DNA of 64,000 nt from Roseovarius sp. TE539 (GTDB taxonomy: Bacteria > Pseudomonadota > Alphaproteobacteria > Rhodobacterales > Rhodobacteraceae), in contig NZ_QNGB01000003.1 in assembly GCF_003298505.1 (NCBI RefSeq), positions 163,497 to 227,496 of the forward strand, given 5' to 3'. A program made the position numbers and the translations under genes. Below, piece after piece: positions 28,698 through 36,077 of this stretch. The notes beneath the pieces were generated by a model. That model did not search any database. It was not told the DNA's origin and was given only the letters and a program-made list of their open reading frames with translations. Numbering within the stretch: the first letter of the stretch is position 1; each line of letters opens with the position of its first letter.

Positions 28698-30416
28698 ATG
28701 CCCTACAAAGCACCGGTAGAGGAGTTCCGGTTCCTGTTCGACCACGTGGCGGATCTTGCCACGGTGTCAGGCACCGACCGTTTCGCCGAGGCGACACCGG
28801 ATGTCACCGCCGCGATCCTTACCGAGGCCGGGCGCATGTGCGAAGAGGTGCTCGACCCGCTGCAGCGGGTGGGTGACACGCATCCCGCCCGGCTTGAGAA
28901 CGGCGTGGTGCGCACGCCGCCGGGCTTTGACGAGGGGTACCGCGCAATCGCGGATGGCGGCTGGGTGTCGATCGGTGCCGATCCGTCGCATGGCGGCATG
29001 GGCCTTCCGATGACCCTGACCACGGCGGTCAACGAGATGATGAGCGGCGCCTGCCTGTCGATCCAGCTCAACCCGCTGATGACGCAGGGTCAGATCGAGG
29101 CTCTGGAACATCACGCGTCCGACGAGATCAAGGCGCTTTACCTGCCCAAGCTGGTCAGCGGCGAATGGTGCGGGACGATGAACCTGACCGAATCGCAAGC
29201 CGGCAGCGATGTGGGCGCGTTGCGCACCAAGGCAGAACCCAACGGAGACGGCACCTACGCGATCAGCGGTCAGAAGATCTATATCAGTTGGGGTGACAAC
29301 GATTTCACCACCAATGTCTGCCACCTGGTGCTGGCGCGTCTCCCGGACGGGGTGCCGGGCACAAAAGGGATCAGCCTGTTTCTGGTGCCGAAGTATCTGC
29401 CTGACGAGGACGGCGCGCCGGGCCGGGCCAATGACCTCAGGGTGGTCAGCCTCGAACACAAGATGGGGCTGCACGGATCGCCCACGGCTGTGATGCAGTA
29501 TGACGGTGCGACCGGCTGGCTGGTGGGTGAGGAACATGACGGGATGCGCGCCATGTTCACGATGATGAACAATGCGCGCCTCGGGGTTGGCGTGCAGGGG
29601 ATCGGCGTGGCCGAGGGCGCCTATCAGCACGCGCTGGCCTACGCGATGGACCGCAAGCAGGGCCGCAGCCTGATCGAGAAGGGCACCGGGACGATCATCG
29701 ACCATGCCAATGTAAGGCGCATGCTGGCGACGATGCGGGCCGAGATCACCGCGGCGCGGTCAATCGCTCTGGCATGTGCGGCGTCGATCGACATGGAGAC
29801 CGCCACCGGCGACGCGAAATGGGCCGCGCGCGCCGCGTTCCTGACACCGATCACCAAGGCGTTCGGCACCGATACCGGGATCGCGGTGGCCAATACCGGC
29901 ATGCAGCTTCACGGCGGCATGGGCTATATCGAGGAGACCGGCGCGGCACAGTACCTCCGCGACGTCCGGGTGACGGCGATATACGAGGGCACCAACGGCA
30001 TTCAGGCGATGGACTTCGTTGCGCGGAAACTGTCGGACGGGGGCGAGGCCGCCCACGCGATCCTGGACGAGATCGAGGCGCAGGCCGAGGCGGCGCGCGA
30101 ACGGTTTCCCGACCTGGCCGAGCCTGTCTGGCAGGCCGGCGAGACGCTGCGCGAGACGGTGGACTGGATGCTGGCGCAAAAGGACATGAACCAGCGCTTT
30201 GCCGGCGCGGTCCCTTACCTGCGCGGTTTCGCGCGGGTGCTGGGAGGGCATTATCACCTGCTTGCGGCCATGGCCGAGGCGCGAGAAGGCGCACGCACGC
30301 GTCTGGCGCGGTTCTACATCACGCGGCTGCTGCCCGAGCATGTATCGCTTCTGGCTCATGCCACATCCGGGGCTGATGACCTCTATGCCCTTACACTTGA
30401 AGACCTGGGGGCCTGA
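28698..30416 (+). CDS. Acyl-CoA dehydrogenase (long, DmdC-like subfamily)
   Basis: 572 residues, longer than the classical ~380-residue enzymes because of a C-terminal extension domain (about 450-572). FAD-dependent dehydrogenation of an acyl-CoA, with electrons passed to ETF; ETF-QO is encoded at 39991. Motifs: WCGTMNLTESQAGSDVGALRTKA, GQKIYISWGDND, HKMGLHGSPTAVMQYDGATGWLVGEE, MQLHGGMGYIEETGAAQYLRDVRVTAIYEGTNGIQAMDFV (catalytic Glu in YEGTNG). The architecture is that of DmdC, which acts on methylmercaptopropionyl-CoA in roseobacters, but many paralogues exist and no other dmd gene is nearby. GGGAGGAAG precedes the ATG. Confidence 0.9.
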   Translation: MPYKAPVEEFRFLFDHVADLATVSGTDRFAEATPDVTAAILTEAGRMCEEVLDPLQRVGDTHPARLENGVVRTPPGFDEGYRAIADGGWVSIGADPSHGGMGLPMTLTTAVNEMMSGACLSIQLNPLMTQGQIEALEHHASDEIKALYLPKLVSGEWCGTMNLTESQAGSDVGALRTKAEPNGDGTYAISGQKIYISWGDNDFTTNVCHLVLARLPDGVPGTKGISLFLVPKYLPDEDGAPGRANDLRVVSLEHKMGLHGSPTAVMQYDGATGWLVGEEHDGMRAMFTMMNNARLGVGVQGIGVAEGAYQHALAYAMDRKQGRSLIEKGTGTIIDHANVRRMLATMRAEITAARSIALACAASIDMETATGDAKWAARAAFLTPITKAFGTDTGIAVANTGMQLHGGMGYIEETGAAQYLRDVRVTAIYEGTNGIQAMDFVARKLSDGGEAAHAILDEIEAQAEAARERFPDLAEPVWQAGETLRETVDWMLAQKDMNQRFAGAVPYLRGFARVLGGHYHLLAAMAEAREGARTRLARFYITRLLPEHVSLLAHATSGADDLYALTLEDLGA

Positions 30417-31471
30417 TGGACGGATCGAGCGCCGTAATGCGACACCCCTGGGAGGATCCGCCCGGCCCCGGCGAGGCGACAGAGGTGGCCGAGGGTGTGT
30501 TGTGGATCCGTCTGCCGCTGCCGATGGCGCTGGACCATGTGAATGTCTATGCGCTTGACGAGGGCGACAGCTGGACCATCGTCGATACGGGCCTCCATAC
30601 CGGGCGGTCGGTGCGGCTCTGGGAGGCCATCCTCGACGGACCATTGGCAGGCCGGCCGGTGGGCAGGGTCATCCTGACCCATCATCACCCGGATCACGTT
30701 GGCATGGCCGGATGGCTGATAGCGCGTTTCGGCGCCGAACTGGTGACCAGCCGCACCGCGTGGCTGATGGCCCGGATGCTTATCCTGGATGTCGAGGAAC
30801 GCCCGACCGAACAGGCGATGGCCTATTGGCGCAGCGCGGGGATGGACCCGGCGGTCCTGGAAACCCGCCGTCATGAGCGCCCTTACAATTTCGCCGACAA
30901 CTGCCACCCCCTGCCGGTGGGATACGGACGGGTTTGTCAGGGCGACACGCTGTCCGCCGGCGGGCGGCAATGGGATGTGCATATGGGCAACGGCCATGCG
31001 CCGGAGCATCTGACGCTGTGGAGCCGCGACGACAACCTCGTGCTGGCCGGTGATCAGATTCTCCCGTCGATCAGCCCCAATATCGGCGTCCACCCGACGG
31101 AGCCCGAGGCCGATCCCCTGTCGGACTGGTTGGAGGCGTGCCACCGTCTGGCGCAACTGGCACATGCGGATCATCTTGTGCTGTGCGGCCACAAGCGCCC
31201 TTTCACCGGGCTGCCGGTGCGGATGCGGCAGTTGATCGACAACCATCACGGGGCGCTCAACCGGCTGCGTGCGCATCTTGCCACGCCGAGAACCGCGTGC
31301 GAGTGTTTCGCCCCGCTTTTCAAACGCACGATCAATCACGGTGTTTACGGGTTGGCGATGGTGGAGGCGGTTGCGCATCTCAACCATCTGCATCAGGCTG
31401 GAGAAGTGTCGCGCCGCCGCCGTGCGGATGGTGCATGGTTGTGGCAGAGCACGGAGGATGCCGATGGCTAG
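30416..31471 (+). CDS. MBL-fold metallohydrolase
   Basis: 351 residues. Metallo-beta-lactamase fold with the metal motif LTHHHPDHVGMAGWL, GNGHAPEHL, LVLAGDQILP and LVLCGHKRPFTG. A C-terminal winged-helix-like part (about 270-345) is typical of the LACTB2-like/BLACT_WH group. Possibly a thioesterase or lactonase for an acyl-CoA derivative, because it is coupled by TGATG to the acyl-CoA dehydrogenase stop. Substrate unproven. Confidence 0.88.
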   Translation: MDGSSAVMRHPWEDPPGPGEATEVAEGVLWIRLPLPMALDHVNVYALDEGDSWTIVDTGLHTGRSVRLWEAILDGPLAGRPVGRVILTHHHPDHVGMAGWLIARFGAELVTSRTAWLMARMLILDVEERPTEQAMAYWRSAGMDPAVLETRRHERPYNFADNCHPLPVGYGRVCQGDTLSAGGRQWDVHMGNGHAPEHLTLWSRDDNLVLAGDQILPSISPNIGVHPTEPEADPLSDWLEACHRLAQLAHADHLVLCGHKRPFTGLPVRMRQLIDNHHGALNRLRAHLATPRTACECFAPLFKRTINHGVYGLAMVEAVAHLNHLHQAGEVSRRRRADGAWLWQSTEDADG

Positions 31472-31934
31472 GAACGAAGATGGGCCGGCGGGCCGCTGCC
31501 CCGATGAACCGCATTGCCACGAGGTTCATTCCGATCCCGACATGGCGCAGGGCGCCCCCGACACGAAAACCGTCAAGTCCCGGAAGGTGACCCAGAAAAG
31601 CGCCGCGGAATGGGCCTATGAACGCCTGGTCCTCTACATCCAGAACTTCGAGAAGACGCTGGACAATGCGCATGAAATCGCGATGGGCTTTGCCGGCGGC
31701 GATGCCGGGGTCCTGAGGATCGAGGGCATGGGGTATTTCGACCCGGATATCGTCACCTTCTACGGCAGCGACGCGACCGGCGCCAGGACCCAGTTGATCC
31801 AGCATGTGAGCCAGCTCAGCGTGCTGTTGCGCGCGGTGCCCAAACCGGCCGAGGCCGAGGCGCCTGTGCGGATCGGTTTCCGGCTGGCCGCGGATCTGGA
31901 TGGGGCCGAAGCGGGGCAAGAGGACACACCCTGA
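31464..31934 (+). CDS. DUF6173-like hypothetical protein
   Basis: 156 residues. The charged, low-complexity N-terminus (1-50) is probably disordered. The remaining part (SAAEWAYERLVLYIQNFEKTLDNAHEIAMGF, GVLRIEGMGYFDPDIVTFYG, LIQHVSQLSVLLRAVPK) matches a small alphaproteobacterial family that I recall as DUF6173. Soluble; no catalytic motif seen. ATG 31464 lies inside the MBL gene end (8-base overlap), so it belongs to that operon. Confidence 0.75.
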   Translation: MARNEDGPAGRCPDEPHCHEVHSDPDMAQGAPDTKTVKSRKVTQKSAAEWAYERLVLYIQNFEKTLDNAHEIAMGFAGGDAGVLRIEGMGYFDPDIVTFYGSDATGARTQLIQHVSQLSVLLRAVPKPAEAEAPVRIGFRLAADLDGAEAGQEDTP

Positions 31935-32037
31935 CGCCGTTCCTTCGATGCGGCCCTCAAAGCGCGTGACAGCCACGGGATAATGCAGTAACCGACTCGC
32001 GCAATTCGGACGAACAGCAGGAAAGGGGAGAGATCCC

Positions 32038-32172
32038 ATGGCGGAGCACAAGCACGGCGAGATGGACACCACCGCTCAAGAGAAGACCTTCGAGGGGTTC
32101 GTCAAGGCCTCTGCATGGGTCGCCGGCATTTGCATCCTGTTGCTGATACTGATCGCGATGGTCAACGCCTGA
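32038..32172 (+). CDS. ctaH: aa3-type cytochrome c oxidase subunit IV
   Basis: 44 residues with one transmembrane helix (about 22-42). AEHKHGEMDTTAQEKTFEGF followed by a hydrophobic span is the signature of the small bacterial subunit IV of aa3 oxidase, as found in Paracoccus and Rhodobacter. It sits in the inner membrane against subunit I/III and has no known catalytic role. AAAGGGGAG lies upstream. The other cta genes are not in this window; an isolated location is usual for this gene. Confidence 0.88.
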   Translation: MAEHKHGEMDTTAQEKTFEGFVKASAWVAGICILLLILIAMVNA

Positions 32173-32197
32173 CCACGGGCCTCGACGGGAGAACGGC

Positions 32198-32827
32198 ATG
32201 CGTATCTGGTTTCTGGCGCTTTGCGCGCTTGCGGGTCTGGCCGGTTGCGCGGCACAGACTGTCGAGTCCCCGCCGGAAGAGGTGGCGCGCGCCGCTTACA
32301 CCCATGACGGTCCGGCGAAACTCACGCTGTACACGATGCTCAACAATCGCACCGGCGCCGGCGCACACACCTCCCTGATGATCAACGGGCGTCAGCGGGT
32401 CATCTTCGATCCTGCGGGATCGTTCAACCAGTCCAAGGTCGTGCCCGAAAGCGGCGATGTGCTTTACGGGATCACGCCCCCCGTGGCCGATGTCTATACC
32501 CGCTATCACGCGCGCAAGACATACCATGTGCGCGTACAGGAGCTGGAGGTTTCCCCGGAAATGGCAGATCGTGCGATCGCTGCGGCCGAGGCCTATGGCG
32601 CGGTGCCTTCGGCACAATGTTCGCGCAGCACGTCGGTGATCCTGGCAGGGCTGTATCCCGGCAAGGTGAAACCGACCTGGTATCCAAGGCGCCTTTCGGA
32701 ACAGTTTGCGACTCTTGGCGAAGTGCGTGTTTCCGAGCTTTACGAATACGACAGCGACGACAACAGCAAGGTGCTCGCGGACTGGGATCCCGACAAGGTC
32801 GCACGCGCCGCGGTTCCGGCGGAATGA
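32198..32827 (+). CDS. Hypothetical lipoprotein
   Basis: 209 residues. A lipoprotein signal with lipobox LAGC (Cys at about residue 17) is followed by a domain with KLTLYTMLNNRTGAGAHTSLMINGRQRVIFDPAGSF and a Cys in PSAQCSRSTSVIL. The order H(TSL) early and C(SRSTS) later is reminiscent of NlpC/P60- or YiiX-like papain-fold proteins, but this is a weak guess. Located 25 bases after ctaH in the same direction. Confidence 0.75.
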   Translation: MRIWFLALCALAGLAGCAAQTVESPPEEVARAAYTHDGPAKLTLYTMLNNRTGAGAHTSLMINGRQRVIFDPAGSFNQSKVVPESGDVLYGITPPVADVYTRYHARKTYHVRVQELEVSPEMADRAIAAAEAYGAVPSAQCSRSTSVILAGLYPGKVKPTWYPRRLSEQFATLGEVRVSELYEYDSDDNSKVLADWDPDKVARAAVPAE

Positions 32828-32846
32828 TTGCCGCCCATTGTCGGCG

Positions 32847-33173
32847 CTACCCGGCCAGATAAAGCCCGAAATACAGGCCGGCAGCGCCCGATCCGATGGC
32901 CGCGAGGACATTCCGTGTCGCCAGGCCGACCCCGATCGTGATCAGCGCGGCGGCAAGGCGTGGCGCGTCGGGTTGCCCGCCGGTGGCCGCGGGCCAGGCC
33001 ACCATCGGGGCGACCAGCCCGGGCAACACGGCCACCGCGGTGTAACGCAGGTGCCGAAGTACCCAGGGCGGCAGCGGCCGGTCGCCGATCATGCCGAGAA
33101 AGACGAACCGCAGCGCGAAACTCCCCAGACCGAGGCAGGCGATGACGAACCAGAGCGTCGGTGTCTCGATCAT
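32847..33173 (-). CDS. azlD: AzlD-family branched-chain amino acid export subunit
   Basis: 108 residues with about four hydrophobic segments. The AzlD pattern is LGSFALRFVFLGMIGDRPLPPWVLRHLRYTAVAVLPGLVAP. Partner of AzlC in a two-subunit exporter. Overlaps azlC by four bases. Confidence 0.88.
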   Translation of the reverse strand: MIETPTLWFVIACLGLGSFALRFVFLGMIGDRPLPPWVLRHLRYTAVAVLPGLVAPMVAWPAATGGQPDAPRLAAALITIGVGLATRNVLAAIGSGAAGLYFGLYLAG

Positions 33174-33886
33174 GTGCGGATCCCCCGGCGTTCGAGAAGC
33201 ACTTCTGTCCCGGCGCCGGTCATCATGCCCGCCAGCCCCGCCACCAAGAGCCCGAGACTATAGGGAAGAAACGACAGGGCCAGGGCCGTGACCACAGAAA
33301 CCAGCGCCGCGGCCATGTGGGCCGGCGTGCGTAACATCGGTGCCGTGAGGGCCAGGAAGGTGATCGGCACCGCGAAATCCAGCGCCAGCCAATCCGGCAT
33401 CGCCGAGCCCGCCAGTGCCCCGACCAGCGTGGCCAGATACCAAAAAGGGCAAATTGGCGAGACGCAGCCGAAGAAGTAGGCCAGCTTGTGGCGCAGTGTC
33501 CAATGCGGGTTGGCCTCGAACGCGAAGACCGAACAGGCGTAACTCTGATCGACAGTGAAATAGGCCACGAGCGCCCTTTGCCAGAGCGGAGCGGCCCCGA
33601 GATGCGGCGTGAGTGAGGCCGAATACATCGCCATGCGCAGGTTGACGGCCAGCGCCGAAACGATGGCGATCAGTGTTGGCGCGTCATCGACCAGAAGCTG
33701 AAGTGCCGTGAATTGTGCCGCACCGGCAATCACCACTACCGAAAACCCGAGAGCCTCGACCACGTTCAGCCCGGCCTCGGTGGCCACCACCCCGAAGAGC
33801 AGCGCGAAAGGCACCACCACCAGAACGAAGGGGGCTGCGTCGCGCACGCCTTTCCAGTAGACGGATTTGACGGTTTCGGTCGGCAT
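33170..33886 (-). CDS. azlC: AzlC-family branched-chain amino acid exporter
   Basis: 238 residues, inner-membrane permease with about seven or eight hydrophobic segments. Family motifs: VVVPFALLFGVVATEAGL, VIAGAAQFTALQLL, ALAVNLRMAMYSASLTPHL, YFTVDQSYACSV. Forms an operon with azlD; divergent from fdhD. Substrate inferred from the family. Confidence 0.9.
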   Translation of the reverse strand: MPTETVKSVYWKGVRDAAPFVLVVVPFALLFGVVATEAGLNVVEALGFSVVVIAGAAQFTALQLLVDDAPTLIAIVSALAVNLRMAMYSASLTPHLGAAPLWQRALVAYFTVDQSYACSVFAFEANPHWTLRHKLAYFFGCVSPICPFWYLATLVGALAGSAMPDWLALDFAVPITFLALTAPMLRTPAHMAAALVSVVTALALSFLPYSLGLLVAGLAGMMTGAGTEVLLERRGIRT

Positions 33887-33950
33887 CGGGAGATCCTAGA
33901 TTGGGGGTACGCCCCGCGGCCTCCATACCGACGCGCTTCAGGAGATTCAA

Positions 33951-34835
33951 TTGCCCGGCCAGGATTTCGACGACAGCTACATCATCGCCCCTGATCCAAA
34001 GGCGCCACGCCTGACCCGTTTGGTCGAAGGTGTGGATCATGAGGGCGCGCGGATCTCCGCGTCGGTGGTGGAGGAACGGCCGCTGACCATATTCCTCAAC
34101 GGGCAGGAGATCGTGACCGCGATGACCATCGGGGATTATCCCGAATACCTTGCTGTCGGTTTTCTGCGCAATCAGGGCATGCTGCGCGACGGCGAGACCG
34201 TTCAGAGGGTTGATCATGATGAAGATCTGGAAACCGTGGTCGTGCGCACCGACGGGCAGACCAGTTACGAGGAGAAACTGAAGAAGAAGACCCGTACCTC
34301 CGGCTGCGCTGTGGGCACCGTGTTCGGCGACATGATGGAAGGGCTGGAGGATGTGCGCCTGCCGGACCTCAAGGTGCGGACATCGGACCTTTACACCCTG
34401 GCCAGCCTGATCAACCGGACGCCTTCACTGTATCTGGAGGCGGGTGCGATCCATGGCACGGTCTTGTGCCGCGGCGCACGACCTCTGGTCTACATGGAGG
34501 ACGTGGGGCGCCACAACGCGGTCGACAAGATCGCCGGCTGGATGCTGACCGAAGGGGTCGGTTCGGCCGACAAGACGCTTTACACGACCGGGCGGCTGAC
34601 CTCGGAGATGGTGATCAAGACGGCGCTCATGGGCATCCCGGTGCTGGCCTCGCGTTCGGGCTTCACCGCCTGGGGGGTCGAAATCGCACGGCAGGTCGGC
34701 TTGACGCTGATCGGTCGGATGCGCGGCAAACGGTTCATTTGCCTGAGCGGCGAGGATCGGCTGCTTCGCGATGTCGATCCGTCGGGTGTGCCCGAAGAGG
34801 ACAGCAAACACCGCCGCAAGGGGGCAGGAGCATGA
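33951..34835 (+). CDS. fdhD: Formate dehydrogenase accessory sulfurtransferase FdhD
   Basis: 294 residues, TTG start at 33951. FdhD passes sulfur from a cysteine desulfurase to the molybdenum cofactor of formate dehydrogenase. Motifs: EERPLTIFLNGQEIVTAMTIGDYPEYLAVGFL, CRGARPLVYMEDVGRHNAVDKIAGWML, TTGRLTSEMVIKTA and PVLASRSGFTAWGVEIAR. The sulfur-carrying loop reads TRTSGCAVGT: Cys119 matches the essential first Cys, but the second Cys of the Escherichia coli CxxC is Gly here. First gene of a Mo-cofactor operon; no formate dehydrogenase gene is in the window. Confidence 0.93.
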   Translation: MPGQDFDDSYIIAPDPKAPRLTRLVEGVDHEGARISASVVEERPLTIFLNGQEIVTAMTIGDYPEYLAVGFLRNQGMLRDGETVQRVDHDEDLETVVVRTDGQTSYEEKLKKKTRTSGCAVGTVFGDMMEGLEDVRLPDLKVRTSDLYTLASLINRTPSLYLEAGAIHGTVLCRGARPLVYMEDVGRHNAVDKIAGWMLTEGVGSADKTLYTTGRLTSEMVIKTALMGIPVLASRSGFTAWGVEIARQVGLTLIGRMRGKRFICLSGEDRLLRDVDPSGVPEEDSKHRRKGAGA

Positions 34836-34951
34836 AGGCGAAGACCGGCAACTGTCGCGAATCATGGGCGGCACGGATCGTGAAGCGCGTTGTGGAAGAG
34901 GTTCCGGAGAAAGGATTTCCGTCCGGGGCAGGGCACGGTGCCGCAGGATGA
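34832..34951 (+). CDS. Possible 39-residue peptide between fdhD and mobA
   Basis: Its ATG overlaps the fdhD stop (ATGA) and its TGA overlaps the mobA ATG (ATGA), bridging the gap exactly. The product (MKAKTGNCRESWAARIVKRV then VEEVPEKGFPSGAGHGAAG) is basic, with one Cys. Function unknown. GGGGCAGGAG lies before the ATG. It may be a genuine coupling peptide, or chance. Confidence 0.4.
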   Translation: MKAKTGNCRESWAARIVKRVVEEVPEKGFPSGAGHGAAG

Positions 34952-35589
34952 CCCAACCGCTTGGCGTCATTCTGGCCGGCGGATTGGCAACCCGGATGGG
35001 TGGCGGAGACAAGGGGCTCCTGCCGCTGGGCCACGGCACGATCATGGATCAGGTGATAGATCGTTTGGCGCCCCAGGTGAACGGCCTGGCGATCAATGCG
35101 AATGGCGATCCGGAGCGGTTCGCACCCTTCGGACTGCCCGTCCTGCCGGACTCGGTCGGCCAGCATCCCGGACCGCTGGCCGGCGTTCTGGCCGGGCTTG
35201 ACTGGGCAGCGGGCGAGGGAGCGGAGGCCGTAGTGACGGTGGCCGCCGACACGCCGTTCTTCCCCTGCGATCTGGTGCCCCGGCTGCAACTGGCCGCCGG
35301 GGACATGGCGCATCCGCTGGCCCTGGCGGCTACACCGCGCGGCACGGAAGAGACCAGATCCATGAGCCGGGACGGCCTGATCCGGCACCCCACCTTCGGG
35401 CTGTGGCCGGTGGCGCTGCGTGAAGACCTGCGTACCGCGCTGACCGGAGGATTGCGCAAGGTCGTTCTGTGGACCGAGCCGCATGGCGGGCGCGAGGCAC
35501 TGTTCGATGACGGTGGCGATCCCTTCTTCAACGTCAACACGCCGGAGGACCTCGAAGAAGCGCGCCGGCGGCTGGAGGCGCAGGCATGA
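34948..35589 (+). CDS. mobA: Molybdenum cofactor guanylyltransferase
   Basis: 213 residues. Attaches GMP to Mo-molybdopterin to make the MGD cofactor. The nucleotidyltransferase N-motif LGVILAGGLATRMGGGDKGLLPLG is intact; AADTPFFPCDLV supplies the Mg-binding Asp, and FFNVNTPEDLEEA is the usual end. ATG 34948 fits the conserved N-terminus. Overlaps mobB by four bases. Confidence 0.93.
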   Translation: MTQPLGVILAGGLATRMGGGDKGLLPLGHGTIMDQVIDRLAPQVNGLAINANGDPERFAPFGLPVLPDSVGQHPGPLAGVLAGLDWAAGEGAEAVVTVAADTPFFPCDLVPRLQLAAGDMAHPLALAATPRGTEETRSMSRDGLIRHPTFGLWPVALREDLRTALTGGLRKVVLWTEPHGGREALFDDGGDPFFNVNTPEDLEEARRRLEAQA

Positions 35590-36077
35590 AGCTCTTCGGC
35601 GTGGCGGGCTGGAAGAACTCCGGCAAGACCGGGCTGATGGAACGGCTGGTGGCCGAGATCACGACGCGGGGATACACGGTGTCCACCGTCAAGCATGCCC
35701 ATCACGCCTTCGACGTGGACCAGCCCGGAACCGACAGCCACCGCCACCGCGTGGCCGGCGCGCGGGAAGTGATCCTCGCCTCGGGGCGGCGGGTGGCTCT
35801 GATGCAGGAGCTGCGGGATGCCCCCGAGCCCGATCTCGATGCCCTTCTGGCGCGGCTCTCCCCGGTCGATCTGGTGCTGATCGAGGGTTACAAGCGCGCG
35901 CCTCATCCCAAGATCGAAACCTTCCGCGCCGAGGCGGGCAATGCGCTGATCGCACCCGGGGATCAGACGATCCGCGCGGTGGCCAGCGATGTGCCGCTCG
36001 ATCTCGATCGCCCGGTTTTCGACCTGAACGATACCGCGGGGATCGCCGATTTCGTATTGGCCGAGGCGGGGCCTTGA
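35586..36077 (+). CDS. mobB: Molybdopterin-guanine dinucleotide biosynthesis protein MobB
   Basis: 163 residues. P-loop GTP-binding accessory of MobA: GVAGWKNSGKTGLMERLV at the start, VSTVKHAHH, DSHRHRVAGAREVILAS and LVLIEGYKRAPHPKIE. Coupled to mobA by ATGA and to the following fused gene by TTGA. Confidence 0.93.
   Translation: MKLFGVAGWKNSGKTGLMERLVAEITTRGYTVSTVKHAHHAFDVDQPGTDSHRHRVAGAREVILASGRRVALMQELRDAPEPDLDALLARLSPVDLVLIEGYKRAPHPKIETFRAEAGNALIAPGDQTIRAVASDVPLDLDRPVFDLNDTAGIADFVLAEAGP

Noticed and set aside
28698..31471. A full DMSP-demethylation (dmd) cluster
   Set aside because: Only a DmdC-like dehydrogenase is present; no dmdA, dmdB or dmdD gene is nearby, so the pathway is not supported here.
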